Positions 50,843-60,435 of a stretch of DNA of 64,000 nucleotides are shown one piece after another. This DNA comes from Sphingobium sp. MI1205 (GTDB lineage Bacteria; Pseudomonadota; Alphaproteobacteria; Sphingomonadales; Sphingomonadaceae). The stretch lies in contig NZ_CP005188.1 of assembly GCF_001563285.1 (NCBI RefSeq), positions 2,733,501-2,797,500 of the forward strand, written 5' to 3'. Every line of letters begins with the position of its first letter. Within the stretch, counting starts at the first letter, position 1. The notes beneath the pieces were generated by a model. It saw only the letters and a program-made list of their open reading frames with translations, was not told where the DNA came from and made no database searches. A program made the translations under genes and the position numbers.

Positions 50843-51732
50843 AGCCCCTCCGGCTTCGCCAGCCCCGCACGCGCATGGGCGGCGACCAGCGTATTGCGCA
50901 GCAGCACCGCGATGGTCATCGGCCCCACACCGCCCGGCACCGGAGTGATCGCCCGGACATGGGCCAGCGCTTCGGCGGTGGCGACATCGCCCACGATGCG
51001 GCTTTTGCCATCTTCGGTATCGGTGACGCGGTTGATACCGACATCGATCACGGTCGCGCCGGGCCTGATCCATTCGCCCTTCACCATTTCGGGGCGTCCT
51101 ACCGCCGCCACCACGATATCGGCGCGATGCACGACCGACGCCAGATCGCGCGTCCGGCTGTGCGCGATGGTGACGGTGCAATTTTCAGCAAGCAGCAGCT
51201 GCGCCATCGGCTTGCCAACGATGTTGGAGCGGCCCACGACCACCGCCTCCATGCCCGACAGGTCGCCCAGTTCGTCCTTCAGCAGCATGATGCAGCCCAG
51301 CGGCGTACAGGGCACCAGCGCCTCCTGCCCCGTGGCGAGCCGCCCGGAATTGACGACATGGAACCCGTCCACATCCTTGGCCGGGTCGATCGCGCCGATC
51401 ACCGCCGACTCGTCGATATGGCAGGGCAGCGGCAACTGGACCAATATGCCGTCCACGCGGTCATCGGCGTTCAATTCCTCGACCAGGTCGAGCAATTCCT
51501 CTTCACCGATACTCGCGGGCAGTTTGAACTCCAGGCTTTCCATGCCTGCCTCGACCGTCATCTTGCCCTTGTTGCGGACATAGACGGAACTGGCAGGGTC
51601 CTCGCCCACCAGCACAACCGCCAGACCGGGCTTGCGCCCCGTGCTTTTGACGAAGGCGGCGACGCCGTCCGCCACCTTGCCCCGCAGCGTTGCGGCATAA
51701 GCCTTGCCGTCGATGATCTTGCCGATGGTCAT
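50839..51732 (-). CDS. folD: Methylenetetrahydrofolate dehydrogenase/cyclohydrolase
   Basis: A 297-residue bifunctional FolD. Catalytic lysine segment [20 protein letters not shown], substrate loop [32 protein letters not shown], and NADP site [18 protein letters not shown] ... [11 protein letters not shown] ... VDVGINR. Supplies formyl-tetrahydrofolate used by PurN in this window. Overlaps its neighbours on both sides by 4 nt. Confidence 0.96.
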   Translation of the reverse strand: MTIGKIIDGKAYAATLRGKVADGVAAFVKSTGRKPGLAVVLVGEDPASSVYVRNKGKMTVEAGMESLEFKLPASIGEEELLDLVEELNADDRVDGILVQLPLPCHIDESAVIGAIDPAKDVDGFHVVNSGRLATGQEALVPCTPLGCIMLLKDELGDLSGMEAVVVGRSNIVGKPMAQLLLAENCTVTIAHSRTRDLASVVHRADIVVAAVGRPEMVKGEWIRPGATVIDVGINRVTDTEDGKSRIVGDVATAEALAHVRAITPVPGGVGPMTIAVLLRNTLVAAHARAGLAKPEGL

Positions 51733-52058
51733 GCTGCCTCAACCCGTTCCCTGATGATGGTGGACAGGCGCTCCAGCGCCAACGCTTCACCCCCGCCCTT
51801 GATCCGCAGCCGCTTTAGCCGGTTGCTGTCCCCCGATTCCAGCGAAATCGCGCTCCGCGGCCAATCCAGCCCCTTGGCCAGCAGCACGATCAGCGCCGCG
51901 TTCGCCCTGCCCTTTTCGGGCACCGCGCGGACGCGAGCGCGCAACCAGTCCTCGCCCTTCTCGTCCGTCCAGCACCCGCCCCACTCATCGCGCGCGGCAC
52001 CGGGTGTCAGGCGAATGCTGACCAGCAGGTCGTTTCCGTCTTGCTTCCAGACGCTCAC
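51729..52058 (-). CDS. DUF167 (YggU) protein
   Basis: A 109-residue DUF167 family protein: [66 protein letters not shown]. The motif [10 protein letters not shown] is diagnostic. It is commonly paired with YggT, as here (4-nt overlap), and overlaps folD by 4 nt. Function unknown. Confidence 0.93.
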   Translation of the reverse strand: MSVWKQDGNDLLVSIRLTPGAARDEWGGCWTDEKGEDWLRARVRAVPEKGRANAALIVLLAKGLDWPRSAISLESGDSNRLKRLRIKGGGEALALERLSTIIRERVEAA

Positions 52059-52345
52059 ACCAATCCGAAGATCGGCGGCAATATGGCCTGGCGGATGATA
52101 AGGATCGCCAGCAGAACAACCATCGGCGAAAGGTCCAGGGCGCCCAGATCCGGCATGACGCGGCGGATCGGGTTATAGATGGGCGCGGTCATCCGGTCGA
52201 GCGCGACCATGACCGTGCGGACCACGTCGCTGGAGGTGTTGATGACATTAAAGGCAATCAGCCAGCTCATGATCGCCTGGATAATGATGATCCACCACAG
52301 CACATCGAGCAGGATGACGATGATCTGATAAAGCGCGTAGGCCAT
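52055..52345 (-). CDS. YggT family membrane protein
   Basis: A 96-residue protein with two hydrophobic segments (LYQIIVILLDVLWWIIIIQAIMSWLIAFN and LSPMVVLLAILIIRQAIL) and the YggT motif TAPIYNPIRRVMPDLGALDLSP between them. It may act in cytoplasmic membrane processes such as osmotic stress or photosystem-like biogenesis in relatives. First gene of the five-gene chain ending in marC. Confidence 0.94.
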   Translation of the reverse strand: MAYALYQIIVILLDVLWWIIIIQAIMSWLIAFNVINTSSDVVRTVMVALDRMTAPIYNPIRRVMPDLGALDLSPMVVLLAILIIRQAILPPIFGLV

Positions 52346-52453
52346 GTGGTCTCCAAATTGACTGCGGATGCTCTAGCCGAGGCAGACGCCGCGCTACAAG
52401 CGGGCAGCCGGGTTAATCCACGAAATACAAAGGCTCATCCACCAACAGGCAAC

Positions 52454-53359
52454 TTACCGGCGCACTAAAGTGCCCGCACCGCGTCTTGTGAAGATTTCCA
52501 GCAGCATCGCATGGGGCACGCGGCCGTCCAGGATGACGGCGGCGTCCACGCCGCCCTCGACCGCCTTCACGCAGGTTTCCAGCTTGGGAATCATGCCGCC
52601 GCTGATCGTGCCATCCTCCTGCAACACCCTGATCGCCGCCGGATCGAGGTCGGTCAGCAACTGGCCCTGCTTGTCCAGCACGCCCGGAACGTCGGTCAGC
52701 AGGAAGAATCGCGACGCCTGAAGTTCCGACGCAATCGCGCCCGCCATCGTGTCGGCGTTGACATTGTAGGTGTGGCCGTCCGCGCCGATCCCTACAGGAG
52801 CGACAACGGGGATGATGCCGCTTTGCGTCAGCGTGTCGAGGATGCTGCGGTCAACCTTCACCGGATCGCCGACAAAGCCCAGATCAACATTGCGCTCGAT
52901 CCCGGAATTGGGATCGGCCTGCCGCTTGCCCAGCACCTTTTCGCACAGGACCAGACCGCCATCCTTGCCGGAAATGCCCACGGCCCGGCCACCCGCGCCA
53001 GCGATCCAGCCGACGATTTCCTTGTTGATCGAACCCGCCAGGACCATTTCGGCGATCTGCGCGGTTTCCTTGTCGGTCACGCGCAGCCCGCCAATAAACT
53101 GCGATTCGACGCCCAGCTTCTGCAGCATCGCGCCGATCTGCGGACCGCCGCCGTGAACGACGACGACATTGATGCCGACCGCTTTCATCAACACGACGTC
53201 CTCGGCGAAATCGCGCGCCGCTTCGGGATCGCCCATGGCGTGGCCGCCATATTTCACGACAAATGTCTGCCCCGCATAACGCTGCATATAGGGCAACGCC
53301 TCGACAAGGGTTTCGGCCTTCGCGAGGAGCGCGGGATCGGGGGCGTGCTTGCTGTTCAT
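52454..53359 (-). CDS. argB: N-acetylglutamate kinase
   Basis: A 301-residue amino-acid kinase phosphorylating N-acetylglutamate in arginine synthesis. N-terminal lysine segment [12 protein letters not shown], glycine-rich [32 protein letters not shown]-type INADT equivalent [16 protein letters not shown] and [12 protein letters not shown]. The long N-terminal helix is characteristic of arginine-regulated hexameric enzymes. An ATG seven codons earlier is also possible. Confidence 0.95.
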   Translation of the reverse strand: MNSKHAPDPALLAKAETLVEALPYMQRYAGQTFVVKYGGHAMGDPEAARDFAEDVVLMKAVGINVVVVHGGGPQIGAMLQKLGVESQFIGGLRVTDKETAQIAEMVLAGSINKEIVGWIAGAGGRAVGISGKDGGLVLCEKVLGKRQADPNSGIERNVDLGFVGDPVKVDRSILDTLTQSGIIPVVAPVGIGADGHTYNVNADTMAGAIASELQASRFFLLTDVPGVLDKQGQLLTDLDPAAIRVLQEDGTISGGMIPKLETCVKAVEGGVDAAVILDGRVPHAMLLEIFTRRGAGTLVRR

Positions 53360-53451
53360 GCGCGCGCGCAATAGGGCCATATGCGTGCGGGGGCAAGTTT
53401 TGGGCTGTGCTGGTTTCGCGCAGGGGATGAAGGGAATCGAACGCCGTCCCT

Positions 53452-53527
53452 CCGTTCGCCCTGAGCTTGTCGCAGGGCTGTTCGTTACAACAACAGGAAT
53501 GGGTTTCGACAGGCTCAGCCCGAACGG
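53452..53527. repeat. Inverted REP-like pair with core CTGAGCYTGTCG
   Basis: Two imperfect inverted copies: CCGTTCGCCCTGAGCTTGTC at 53452 onward and its opposite TTCGACAGGCTCAGCCCGAA at 53504 onward, about 24 bp apart, both ending in a CCGTTCG/CGAACGG tail. They lie in the otherwise gene-free 240 bp between argB and ppx and probably form a large hairpin. Confidence 0.65.
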
Positions 53528-53597
53528 TTCGGGAAGCTATTTACTCCTCCGCATCCTCTGCGCCTCTGCGTAAGCAAAAACCGGTCAAGCCTCGCCC

Positions 53598-55112
53598 TCA
53601 CCAGGCCATCCGGTACTTGACCCCCATGGCTTGCGCCAGATTGCGCTGCCGCCGCTCGACCGCTTCGCCGAACAGGTCGGCATCCACGCCCCGCAGCCGC
53701 AATTCCAGCGTGTCGCCCGCCATTTCCAGCTTCGATCCCAGCAACGGCCCCTCGACCCCGCCCGACAATCGCTGGCCCAGCCGGATCGCCAAGCCCCACA
53801 GGGTCGCCCGTTTCAGCGCCGCTGGAGAAGCAAGACCGTCGATAGCAGTGGCGATACCCGCCCCTCCGCCGAAATTGCTGTGCAACGCCTGCGCCAGCAT
53901 GGCGCGTTCGGGCGCGGTGATGCCCACCCAATTGCTGTGCAGCGCAATCTCCACGCCGCGTTCGGCGCGAAAATCCGGATTGGCGCGCCATCCCACATCG
54001 GCCAACAGGCATGCCGCCCGGCGGATGCGGCGGCGGGCCGGATCGTCATCCTGGAACACAGGGGCGATCCAGCGGTCGATCATGTCGCCATGACCGGCAA
54101 AGCGGCCCTGCGCTTCCCCTTCCGCCTCTGCCGCGACCAGCAGCGGGTCGTGCGCGCGGATATCGGGGGGCAGATCCTCGAACAACAATCCTTCGCGCAG
54201 GCCATAGGCGGACACGATCAGGTCGCGCGACTTCAATTGCCGCACGATAACCGACAGCAGCGCAGCCGCATCCGGCAGCGTCGGCACGCGCGATCCGGTC
54301 ATGGCCGGAATATCCTTCAACCGCGCGCGACCGACATGCGACACGATCCGCGTCAACTGCTCGGCGCGCGACGCCGGCATCGCATATTGATGGACGACCG
54401 GCAGCGGAAAGTTGGTGAGCTGCATGTCGAATCGGGCCAGCGCGCGCCACGATCCGCCCACCAGATAGAATGGCAGTTCCGGCTCCACGATCCAGCCTGC
54501 CTTGGCCAGCATCTTCTTGACCTGCCGCTCCAGCACGCCCGGCCCCTTCGCCCGGATCTGCGGCAGGCGCAGCACCCCCAGCGGCAGCGAAATCGTCTCA
54601 TGCACCGCGCCATCGCGGATTCGCGCCAGCTCCAGGCTGCCTCCGCCCAAGTCACCCACGATCCCGTCGGCGCCCGGAATACCCGACAGCACGCCATAGG
54701 CCGCGGCGATCGCCTCCTGCGCGCCCGAAAGCAGCTCGACATTCAGCCCTATCGCCTTGGCGCGGCGCAGAAACTCATCGCCATTGGCGGCATCGCGCAC
54801 CGCCGCCGTGGCGACGCAGCGCACCTCCCGCACGTCCATTTCGCGGCACAGGTGCGCAAAGCGGCCGACCGCGCGCAGCCCGCGCTCCATCGCCTCCGGT
54901 TCGATCTGCCCCGTCTTGCCCAGCGACGCGCCCAGCCCCGCCATCACCTTTTCGTTGAAGAGGATGAAGGGGATGCGGCGCGGGCCATCATAAACGACCA
55001 GGCGGACGCTGTTGGACCCGATGTCGATGATAGCCGTACGCGCCTTGGCATGTTCAGGCGATGTCGCCATCGTCCCGGCGATGGCGCGCACCTGGCTGAG
55101 CATGGAGTTCAT
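53598..55112 (-). CDS. ppx: Exopolyphosphatase/GppA family
   Basis: A 504-residue Ppx/GppA phosphatase of the ASKHA fold. Nucleotide-type loops: TAIIDIGSNSVRLVVYDG, VRCVATAAVRDAANGDEFL, GIVGDLGGGSLELARI. It hydrolyses polyphosphate or pppGpp. The C-terminal half with HD-like helices (PARRRIRRAACLLADVGWRAN) is present. Follows ppk in the same direction with only 7 bp between them, so synthesis and degradation of polyphosphate are co-transcribed. Confidence 0.93.
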   Translation of the reverse strand: MNSMLSQVRAIAGTMATSPEHAKARTAIIDIGSNSVRLVVYDGPRRIPFILFNEKVMAGLGASLGKTGQIEPEAMERGLRAVGRFAHLCREMDVREVRCVATAAVRDAANGDEFLRRAKAIGLNVELLSGAQEAIAAAYGVLSGIPGADGIVGDLGGGSLELARIRDGAVHETISLPLGVLRLPQIRAKGPGVLERQVKKMLAKAGWIVEPELPFYLVGGSWRALARFDMQLTNFPLPVVHQYAMPASRAEQLTRIVSHVGRARLKDIPAMTGSRVPTLPDAAALLSVIVRQLKSRDLIVSAYGLREGLLFEDLPPDIRAHDPLLVAAEAEGEAQGRFAGHGDMIDRWIAPVFQDDDPARRRIRRAACLLADVGWRANPDFRAERGVEIALHSNWVGITAPERAMLAQALHSNFGGGAGIATAIDGLASPAALKRATLWGLAIRLGQRLSGGVEGPLLGSKLEMAGDTLELRLRGVDADLFGEAVERRQRNLAQAMGVKYRMAW

Positions 55113-55119
55113 GCGGCGC

Positions 55120-57291
55120 TCAGGCCCGACCGCGCAGGCGCAATGTCGGGACGGCTTCGCTGTCCAGCGCCGCGCCCCGGCCCGACAGCGACGGGTTGGT
55201 CATGAAATAGCGGTGCAGGTTGAACGGCCTTCCAGCTGAATCCACGCGGGCATAATGACCCTCGCTGTCCAACTCCCAACTCTGTTCCGTATCGATCAGA
55301 TTGGCCACCATCACCTGGTCCAGAATCTGGTCGTGCACGGTCGGGTTTTCCACAGGGGCAAGGAATTCGACGCGGCGGTCGAAGTTGCGGGGCATCCAGT
55401 CGGCCGAGCTGATGAACACCTTCGCGCCATTGTTGGGCAACGCCTTGCCGTTGCCGAACACAGTGATGCGGCTATGTTCCAGGAAGCGGCCGACGACCGA
55501 CTTGACCCGGATATTTTCCGACATGCCCGGTACGCCCGGACGCAGGCAGCATATGCCACGCACGATCAAGTCGATCTGAACGCCAGCATTGCTGGCGGCG
55601 TAGAGCTTTTCGATGATCGCGGGATCGACCAGCGAATTCATCTTGGCCCAGATGGTGCCGGGCCGCCCCGCGCGGACATGGTCGATTTCCGCATCGATCA
55701 GCGCGCAAAGATGGTTGCGCAGGTCGCGGGGGCTCATGACCAGCTTTTCAAGGCGCTCCGGCTCGACATAGCCAGTGATGTAATTGAACAGCGCGGCGGC
55801 ATCGCGGCTATAGGCCGGGTCCGCTGTAAAGAAGCTGAGGTCGGTATAGATACGCGCCGTCACCGGGTGGTAATTGCCGGTGCCGAAATGGCAGTAGCTG
55901 CGGAACGCTTCGCCCTCGCGCCGCACGATCATCGACACCTTGGCGTGGGTCTTCCAGTCGATGAAGCCATAGACCACCTGCACGCCCGCACGCTCCAGCG
56001 CGTCGGCCCACATCAGATTCTGCTCCTCGTCGAACCGCGCCTTCAGCTCGACCACGGCCGTCACCGACTTGCCCGCCTCCGCCGCGTCGATCAGCGCGCG
56101 GATGATCGCCGACTGTTTGCCCGCGCGATACAGCGTCTGCTTGATCGCCACGACATCTGGGTCGGAAGCCGCTTGTTTCAGGAACGAAACGACGACGTCA
56201 AAGGCTTCATAGGGGTGATGGACAACGATGTCCTTCGCCCGGATCGCCGCAAAGCAATCCCCGCCATATTCGCGGATTCGTTCCGGGAATCGCGGCGCAT
56301 AGGGTTCGAATTTCAGGTCTGGGCGATCTTCGTCCACGACGCCTGACAGGTCGCCGATGCCGACAAACCCCTCGACCTCCGCAATCATCGCTTCATGCCC
56401 CTGCAGCATGTCCTGCAACATTTCCTCGACCGGCTCGGGGATGCGCTCCTCAATCTCCAGCCGGATCACGCGCCCCCGGCGGCGGCGTTTGATGGCGCTG
56501 CGGAAATAGCGGACCAGATCCTCCGCCTCTTCCTCAATCTCGATGTCGCTGTCGCGGATGATGCGGAACACGCCGCTGTTGCGCACCCGATAGCCAGGAA
56601 AAAGATCAGCCGAAAAGCGCCGGATCACCGCCTCCAGCGCCATGTAGCGGGCCGGTTCGCCCGGCATCCGGACGAAGCGGGCAAGCGAGGACGGGATCAT
56701 CACCAGTTCGCGGATAGGCTGCTTGTCCGACAGCCGCTCCAGGTCGAAGACGATCGACAGGCCCTGATTGGGTATGAAAGGAAAAGGATGCGCCGGATCG
56801 AGCGCCTGGGGCGTGAGTATCGGAAATACCTGCGTCAGGAAATGCTCGCGCAGCCATGTCTCGCTTCCTGGATCGATCGGGCTGCCAGGGCCGATCACCT
56901 CGATCCCCACCTGCGTCAATTCGCCATGCAGCGCGCCCCACACCTTCTGCTGTGCCGCCATCAACCGCGTCGTTTCATCGGCAATCGCGGCCAGCTGCTG
57001 CCCCGGCGTCAGCCCGTCGGCGGAGCGCATGTCGACATCCTGCAACTGCTGCCCCTTGAGCCCGGCCACGCGCACGCTGAAGAATTCATCAAGGTTCGCG
57101 CCGGAAATCGACAGGAAGCGCAGCCGTTCGAGCAACGGATGCGCGCGGTTCATCGCCTCCTCCAACACCCGCTGGTTGAACGCCAGCCAGGACAGCTCCC
57201 GATTGAAATAGCGGTCGCTGGGCAGGGTCAGGCTGGCGGAGGGGTCGGCTTCGGCCACGTCTCTCTCACGTTGATCAGGGCTGCGGATCAT
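55120..57291 (-). CDS. ppk: Polyphosphate kinase 1
   Basis: A 723-residue PPK1 synthesising inorganic polyphosphate from ATP. N-terminal domain YFNRELSWLAFNQRVLEEAMN and FLSISGANLDEFFSVRVAGL; catalytic part with phosphohistidine region CHFGTGNYHPVTARIYTDLSFFTADP and a second histidine in RFLEHSRITVFGNGKALPNNGAKVFISSADWMPRNFDRRVE. Complete and typical in length. Its start overlaps the Hda-like gene stop by 17 nt. Confidence 0.96.
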   Translation of the reverse strand: MIRSPDQRERDVAEADPSASLTLPSDRYFNRELSWLAFNQRVLEEAMNRAHPLLERLRFLSISGANLDEFFSVRVAGLKGQQLQDVDMRSADGLTPGQQLAAIADETTRLMAAQQKVWGALHGELTQVGIEVIGPGSPIDPGSETWLREHFLTQVFPILTPQALDPAHPFPFIPNQGLSIVFDLERLSDKQPIRELVMIPSSLARFVRMPGEPARYMALEAVIRRFSADLFPGYRVRNSGVFRIIRDSDIEIEEEAEDLVRYFRSAIKRRRRGRVIRLEIEERIPEPVEEMLQDMLQGHEAMIAEVEGFVGIGDLSGVVDEDRPDLKFEPYAPRFPERIREYGGDCFAAIRAKDIVVHHPYEAFDVVVSFLKQAASDPDVVAIKQTLYRAGKQSAIIRALIDAAEAGKSVTAVVELKARFDEEQNLMWADALERAGVQVVYGFIDWKTHAKVSMIVRREGEAFRSYCHFGTGNYHPVTARIYTDLSFFTADPAYSRDAAALFNYITGYVEPERLEKLVMSPRDLRNHLCALIDAEIDHVRAGRPGTIWAKMNSLVDPAIIEKLYAASNAGVQIDLIVRGICCLRPGVPGMSENIRVKSVVGRFLEHSRITVFGNGKALPNNGAKVFISSADWMPRNFDRRVEFLAPVENPTVHDQILDQVMVANLIDTEQSWELDSEGHYARVDSAGRPFNLHRYFMTNPSLSGRGAALDSEAVPTLRLRGRA

Positions 57292-57901
57292 CCGGCACTA
57301 TAGGCAAGTATCCAGCGTCTTGCAGGGTCTCTTTCGCCATAGCGACAGAAATCTTACGCGCCGATGACAGGGCGGCCTCATTAAGCAACCGCGTGACCTG
57401 CGCGATCACCGTATAGCTGCGCTCGATCCGGCGGAGCAACCAGTCGGGCAAATCCGCCGCATAATGCGCGCCCATCGCCCCCAACGCCCGTTCGATCAAG
57501 GCGCGGGCAAGGGGTTCGTCAGGCTCCGCGATGACGACATGAGGCGCCGCTGCCAGCCGCGAACGAAGGTCAGGCAAGGCGACATCCCAGCGGGTCGGGG
57601 CATCCCGGCCGATCAGCAGCAGCGGTCGTCGGCTTGTCTGCGCATCGTTCCACGCGTTGAACAGCAGCCGGTCATCCTGCCCCTCCGCATCGTCGATCAC
57701 CCGGCCGCCACTCATGGCGGCAAAGCGCCGCCCCAGCATGGATCGACCAGACAAGGCAGGCCCGCTCAACACGCTCGTCGCCAGCGGCCAGTCGCGCCAG
57801 CCTTCCAGATGCCGGACGGCGACGCTGTTGGCGTCGCTGACCAGGAAATCGCCGTCCGCCCCCTGCCCTGGCCATTCGAACGGCAGGCTGATCTGGCTCA
57901 T
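57275..57901 (-). CDS. hdaA: HdaA-type DnaA-related protein
   Basis: A 208-residue DnaA-AAA+ paralogue of the Hda/HdaA group, which with the DNA clamp stimulates ATP hydrolysis by DnaA to limit replication initiation. The N-terminal clamp-binding motif QISLPF is present (residues 3-8). The P-loop reads GPALSGRSMLGRRF: the usual Walker lysine is replaced by Arg, and the Walker B segment is not obvious. The C-terminal LPDWLLRRIERSYTVIAQVTRLLNEAAL corresponds to the lid/sensor 2 region. It sits beside ppk, a neighbourhood seen in alphaproteobacteria. Family identity is good; ATP-binding is doubtful. Confidence 0.85.
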   Translation of the reverse strand: MSQISLPFEWPGQGADGDFLVSDANSVAVRHLEGWRDWPLATSVLSGPALSGRSMLGRRFAAMSGGRVIDDAEGQDDRLLFNAWNDAQTSRRPLLLIGRDAPTRWDVALPDLRSRLAAAPHVVIAEPDEPLARALIERALGAMGAHYAADLPDWLLRRIERSYTVIAQVTRLLNEAALSSARKISVAMAKETLQDAGYLPIVPDDPQP

Positions 57902-59187
57902 TGCGGCGGCGCTGCTCCCGCAGGGGACGCCCCGCCACGCCGGATGCGAAGGGCGTTGCCGGATCCCGACACGGTAAAGCCGCGCGCCTGCAGCGCAGCG
58001 CGCAGAGCGTCGGCCGTGCCGTCAAAGCTGACCTGCATCACCGATGTGCCGCCCAGCGCCAGGCTGCTGGTCGCCGCCGAACGGACGCCCAGAATTGACC
58101 GCACCGCCGCTTCGCCCTGCGTCACAGATCCAACGTCAGGCGTGTCGAATTGGATCGAGAAACTGGCGGTGGCAGCAGTCGTCGTCGGCCCGTCCAGCAC
58201 TTCCACGGGCAGGTCGGTCCCATTTTCGATCGCCAGGGCATCCGGGTCGATGGGTTCCTCGATGATGAGCGACGGGTCAGGCCGCAAGCGACCATCGTTG
58301 AGTGCGGTGGTATAGAGTTGGTCGATCCGGCGCGTGGCTTCGTCCAACATCTGCGGGATCGCGCTTTCAGCCGAAGCACGCAGCGAAAAGCTGCCGATAA
58401 GATGATCGTCGGGTCCGTAGCGCGCCGTGAAGGTTCCGGTGACGGGACCGCCCGGCCATTGCCGTTCCAGCCGGGCGATGGGCACCACCACATCGGCCGC
58501 GCCATATTGATCGAGCAGCACGCGCCACCACAGGCGCCCGCGCCGTCCGACCTGTCCGGCATTGAGGAGTATCGGGTCCGCGATCGACCCGCTGACCCGC
58601 ACATAATCAATGGCGCTCTCGCCGGTACGAAACCGCGCCCACGCCTTTTGCCACTCATTGATCCGTTCATAGGACACGGCGGACCCGCCGTCCCACATCA
58701 CCGGGATGACGAGCAACGGCGGCGAGCGCATGACATTGCCCGACACGCCCAGCAACTGGCCCGTGCGCGCCCGGTCGAAGAGGATGCCCAGCGTCGCGAC
58801 ATAACGGGTCGGACCGATCTGTTCATATTCGATTTCCACGCCGGAAATCATCGCCTCCAGCTGCGAATCGGACAGGTTGGGCACGCCCGCATTGCCGTGG
58901 GTGCGCGTCCACAGCATCCGCCAACCCTGCCGCTGCGCCAGCCGCCATCCGGCCAGCCGCGCGCTGCTGGCGTCCTTGCCCAGCACATCGACCTTGATGC
59001 CGCTCACTTGATAATCGCCGCCGCTGGCGATCGGCGGCACGCCGCGTTCGCCTTCCATCTGTGCGAACAGCGCCGCTGCGGCGAGTCCGAACGCGATCGC
59101 GCCGATAATCTGGGCCGGTCGCGACAACAGGCGAAGCAGCCGCAAGGGCCGGAAATTCAGGCGGGACAAGGCTGGCGACAGGCTCAC
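57898..59187 (-). CDS. DUF2066 domain protein
   Basis: A 429-residue protein with an N-terminal membrane segment ([19 protein letters not shown]) and a DUF2066-type periplasmic region: [74 protein letters not shown]. Function unknown. The stop overlaps the start of the HdaA gene by 4 nt, linking the two. The start is uncertain: the GTG chosen (residues [12 protein letters not shown]) avoids a 34-residue Arg/Lys-rich extension that would run across the purM start on the other strand. Confidence 0.72.
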   Translation of the reverse strand: MSLSPALSRLNFRPLRLLRLLSRPAQIIGAIAFGLAAAALFAQMEGERGVPPIASGGDYQVSGIKVDVLGKDASSARLAGWRLAQRQGWRMLWTRTHGNAGVPNLSDSQLEAMISGVEIEYEQIGPTRYVATLGILFDRARTGQLLGVSGNVMRSPPLLVIPVMWDGGSAVSYERINEWQKAWARFRTGESAIDYVRVSGSIADPILLNAGQVGRRGRLWWRVLLDQYGAADVVVPIARLERQWPGGPVTGTFTARYGPDDHLIGSFSLRASAESAIPQMLDEATRRIDQLYTTALNDGRLRPDPSLIIEEPIDPDALAIENGTDLPVEVLDGPTTTAATASFSIQFDTPDVGSVTQGEAAVRSILGVRSAATSSLALGGTSVMQVSFDGTADALRAALQARGFTVSGSGNALRIRRGGASPAGAAPPQ

Positions 59188-59278
59188 GCGCGCCCTTTTG
59201 GCGAGATTTGCCCGATCTGCCAAGCGGCAACCCATTTCCCGTTCCGTTTTCCGCCTCATTGCTTTAGGGCGCTGGCCC

Positions 59279-60373
59279 ATGAGCGACACCGAATCCTACA
59301 GCTACGCCAAGGCTGGCGTCGATATCGCCGCGGGCAATGCGCTGGTCCGCGCCATCGCCCCGCTCGCCAAGGCCACCCGCCGTCCCGGCGCCGACGCTGA
59401 GCTAGGCGGCTTTGGCGGCTTTTTCGACCTGAAAGCGGCTGGCTATGACGATCCGCTGCTGGTCGCGGCCAATGACGGCGTGGGCACCAAGCTGAAGCTC
59501 GCGATCGATCATGACCGGCATGATGGCGTTGGCATCGATCTGGTCGCCATGTGCGCCAACGACCTGATCGTGCAGGGCGCGGAACCGCTTTTCTTCCTCG
59601 ACTATTACGCCACCGGCAAGCTGGAGAGCGGCGTCGCCGAGCGCGTGATCGCAGGCATTGCCGAGGGCTGCCGCCAGGCGGGCTGCGCCCTGATCGGCGG
59701 CGAAACGGCCGAGATGCCGGGCATGTATGCCGCAGGCGACTATGACCTTGCCGGTTTCTGCGTGGGCGCCGTAGAACGGTCGCAGGCGCTGACCGGTAAC
59801 CGCGTGAAGGCTGGCGACGTCCTGCTGGGCCTCACCTCCTCGGGCGTGCATTCCAACGGCTTCTCACTGGTCCGCCGCCTTGCCGCAGACAAGGGCTGGA
59901 AGCTTGATCGTCCGGCGATTTTCGACAATGAAGTGCTGCTGATCGACGCGCTGATGGCGCCGACGCGCATCTATGTGAAGGCGCTGTTGCCGCTCGTCCG
60001 CGATGGCAAGATCAACGCGCTTGCCCACATTACGGGCGGCGGCCTGCTGGAAAATATCCCGCGCGTCCTGCCCGATGGCTGCCATGCCATTGTCGATGCC
60101 GATGGCTGGGAACAGCCACGGCTGATGGCCTTCCTCCAGGCCCAGGGCCATATCGAGCCGGAAGAAATGGCGCGCACCTTCAACTGCGGCGTCGGCATGG
60201 TGCTGGCGGTCGATGCAGACGCAGCGGATGCGGTTGCGGCCGAACTGGAAGCGGCAGGCGAAACCGTGGTTCGCGTCGGAATCGTGGAAGCGGGCGAGAA
60301 GGGCTGCACCGTCAGGGGAAGCCAGGAAACCTGGAGCGCAAAGGCCGACTGGACCGCGACGCATCTGGGTTAA
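59279..60373 (+). CDS. purM: Phosphoribosylformylglycinamidine cyclo-ligase
   Basis: A 364-residue AIR synthetase for the fifth step of purine synthesis. Features: [99 protein letters not shown] and [13 protein letters not shown]. The start [13 protein letters not shown] is chosen over an earlier in-frame codon. It is divergent from the DUF2066 gene and 62 bp upstream of purN. Confidence 0.96.
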   Translation: MSDTESYSYAKAGVDIAAGNALVRAIAPLAKATRRPGADAELGGFGGFFDLKAAGYDDPLLVAANDGVGTKLKLAIDHDRHDGVGIDLVAMCANDLIVQGAEPLFFLDYYATGKLESGVAERVIAGIAEGCRQAGCALIGGETAEMPGMYAAGDYDLAGFCVGAVERSQALTGNRVKAGDVLLGLTSSGVHSNGFSLVRRLAADKGWKLDRPAIFDNEVLLIDALMAPTRIYVKALLPLVRDGKINALAHITGGGLLENIPRVLPDGCHAIVDADGWEQPRLMAFLQAQGHIEPEEMARTFNCGVGMVLAVDADAADAVAAELEAAGETVVRVGIVEAGEKGCTVRGSQETWSAKADWTATHLG

Positions 60374-60401
60374 ATGCGGGTTAAGGTTAGTAGAAAAAGC
60401 T

Positions 60402-60428
60402 GGGTTTCGACAGGCTCAGCCGGAACGG
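60402..60428. repeat. Single REP-like element, CTGAGCCTGTCG family
   Basis: The sequence GGGTTTCGACAGGCTCAGCC followed by GGAACGG lies between purM and purN, directly upstream of the purN start. It is the same element as one arm of the pair at 53452-53527 (about 22 of 26 positions shared). Confidence 0.6.
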
Positions 60429-60435
60429 GGACTAT

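Noticed and set aside
50843..51181. Long N-terminal extension of the NTF2-like gene into folD
   Set aside because: The extended part overlaps folD in another frame and is rich in Arg/Gly. The GTG at 50842 with GTGA overlap gives a normal signal peptide.
53631..55205. 524-codon plus-strand open frame opposite ppx
   Set aside because: Antisense shadow of ppx; its Arg/Gln/His-rich translation shows no domain.
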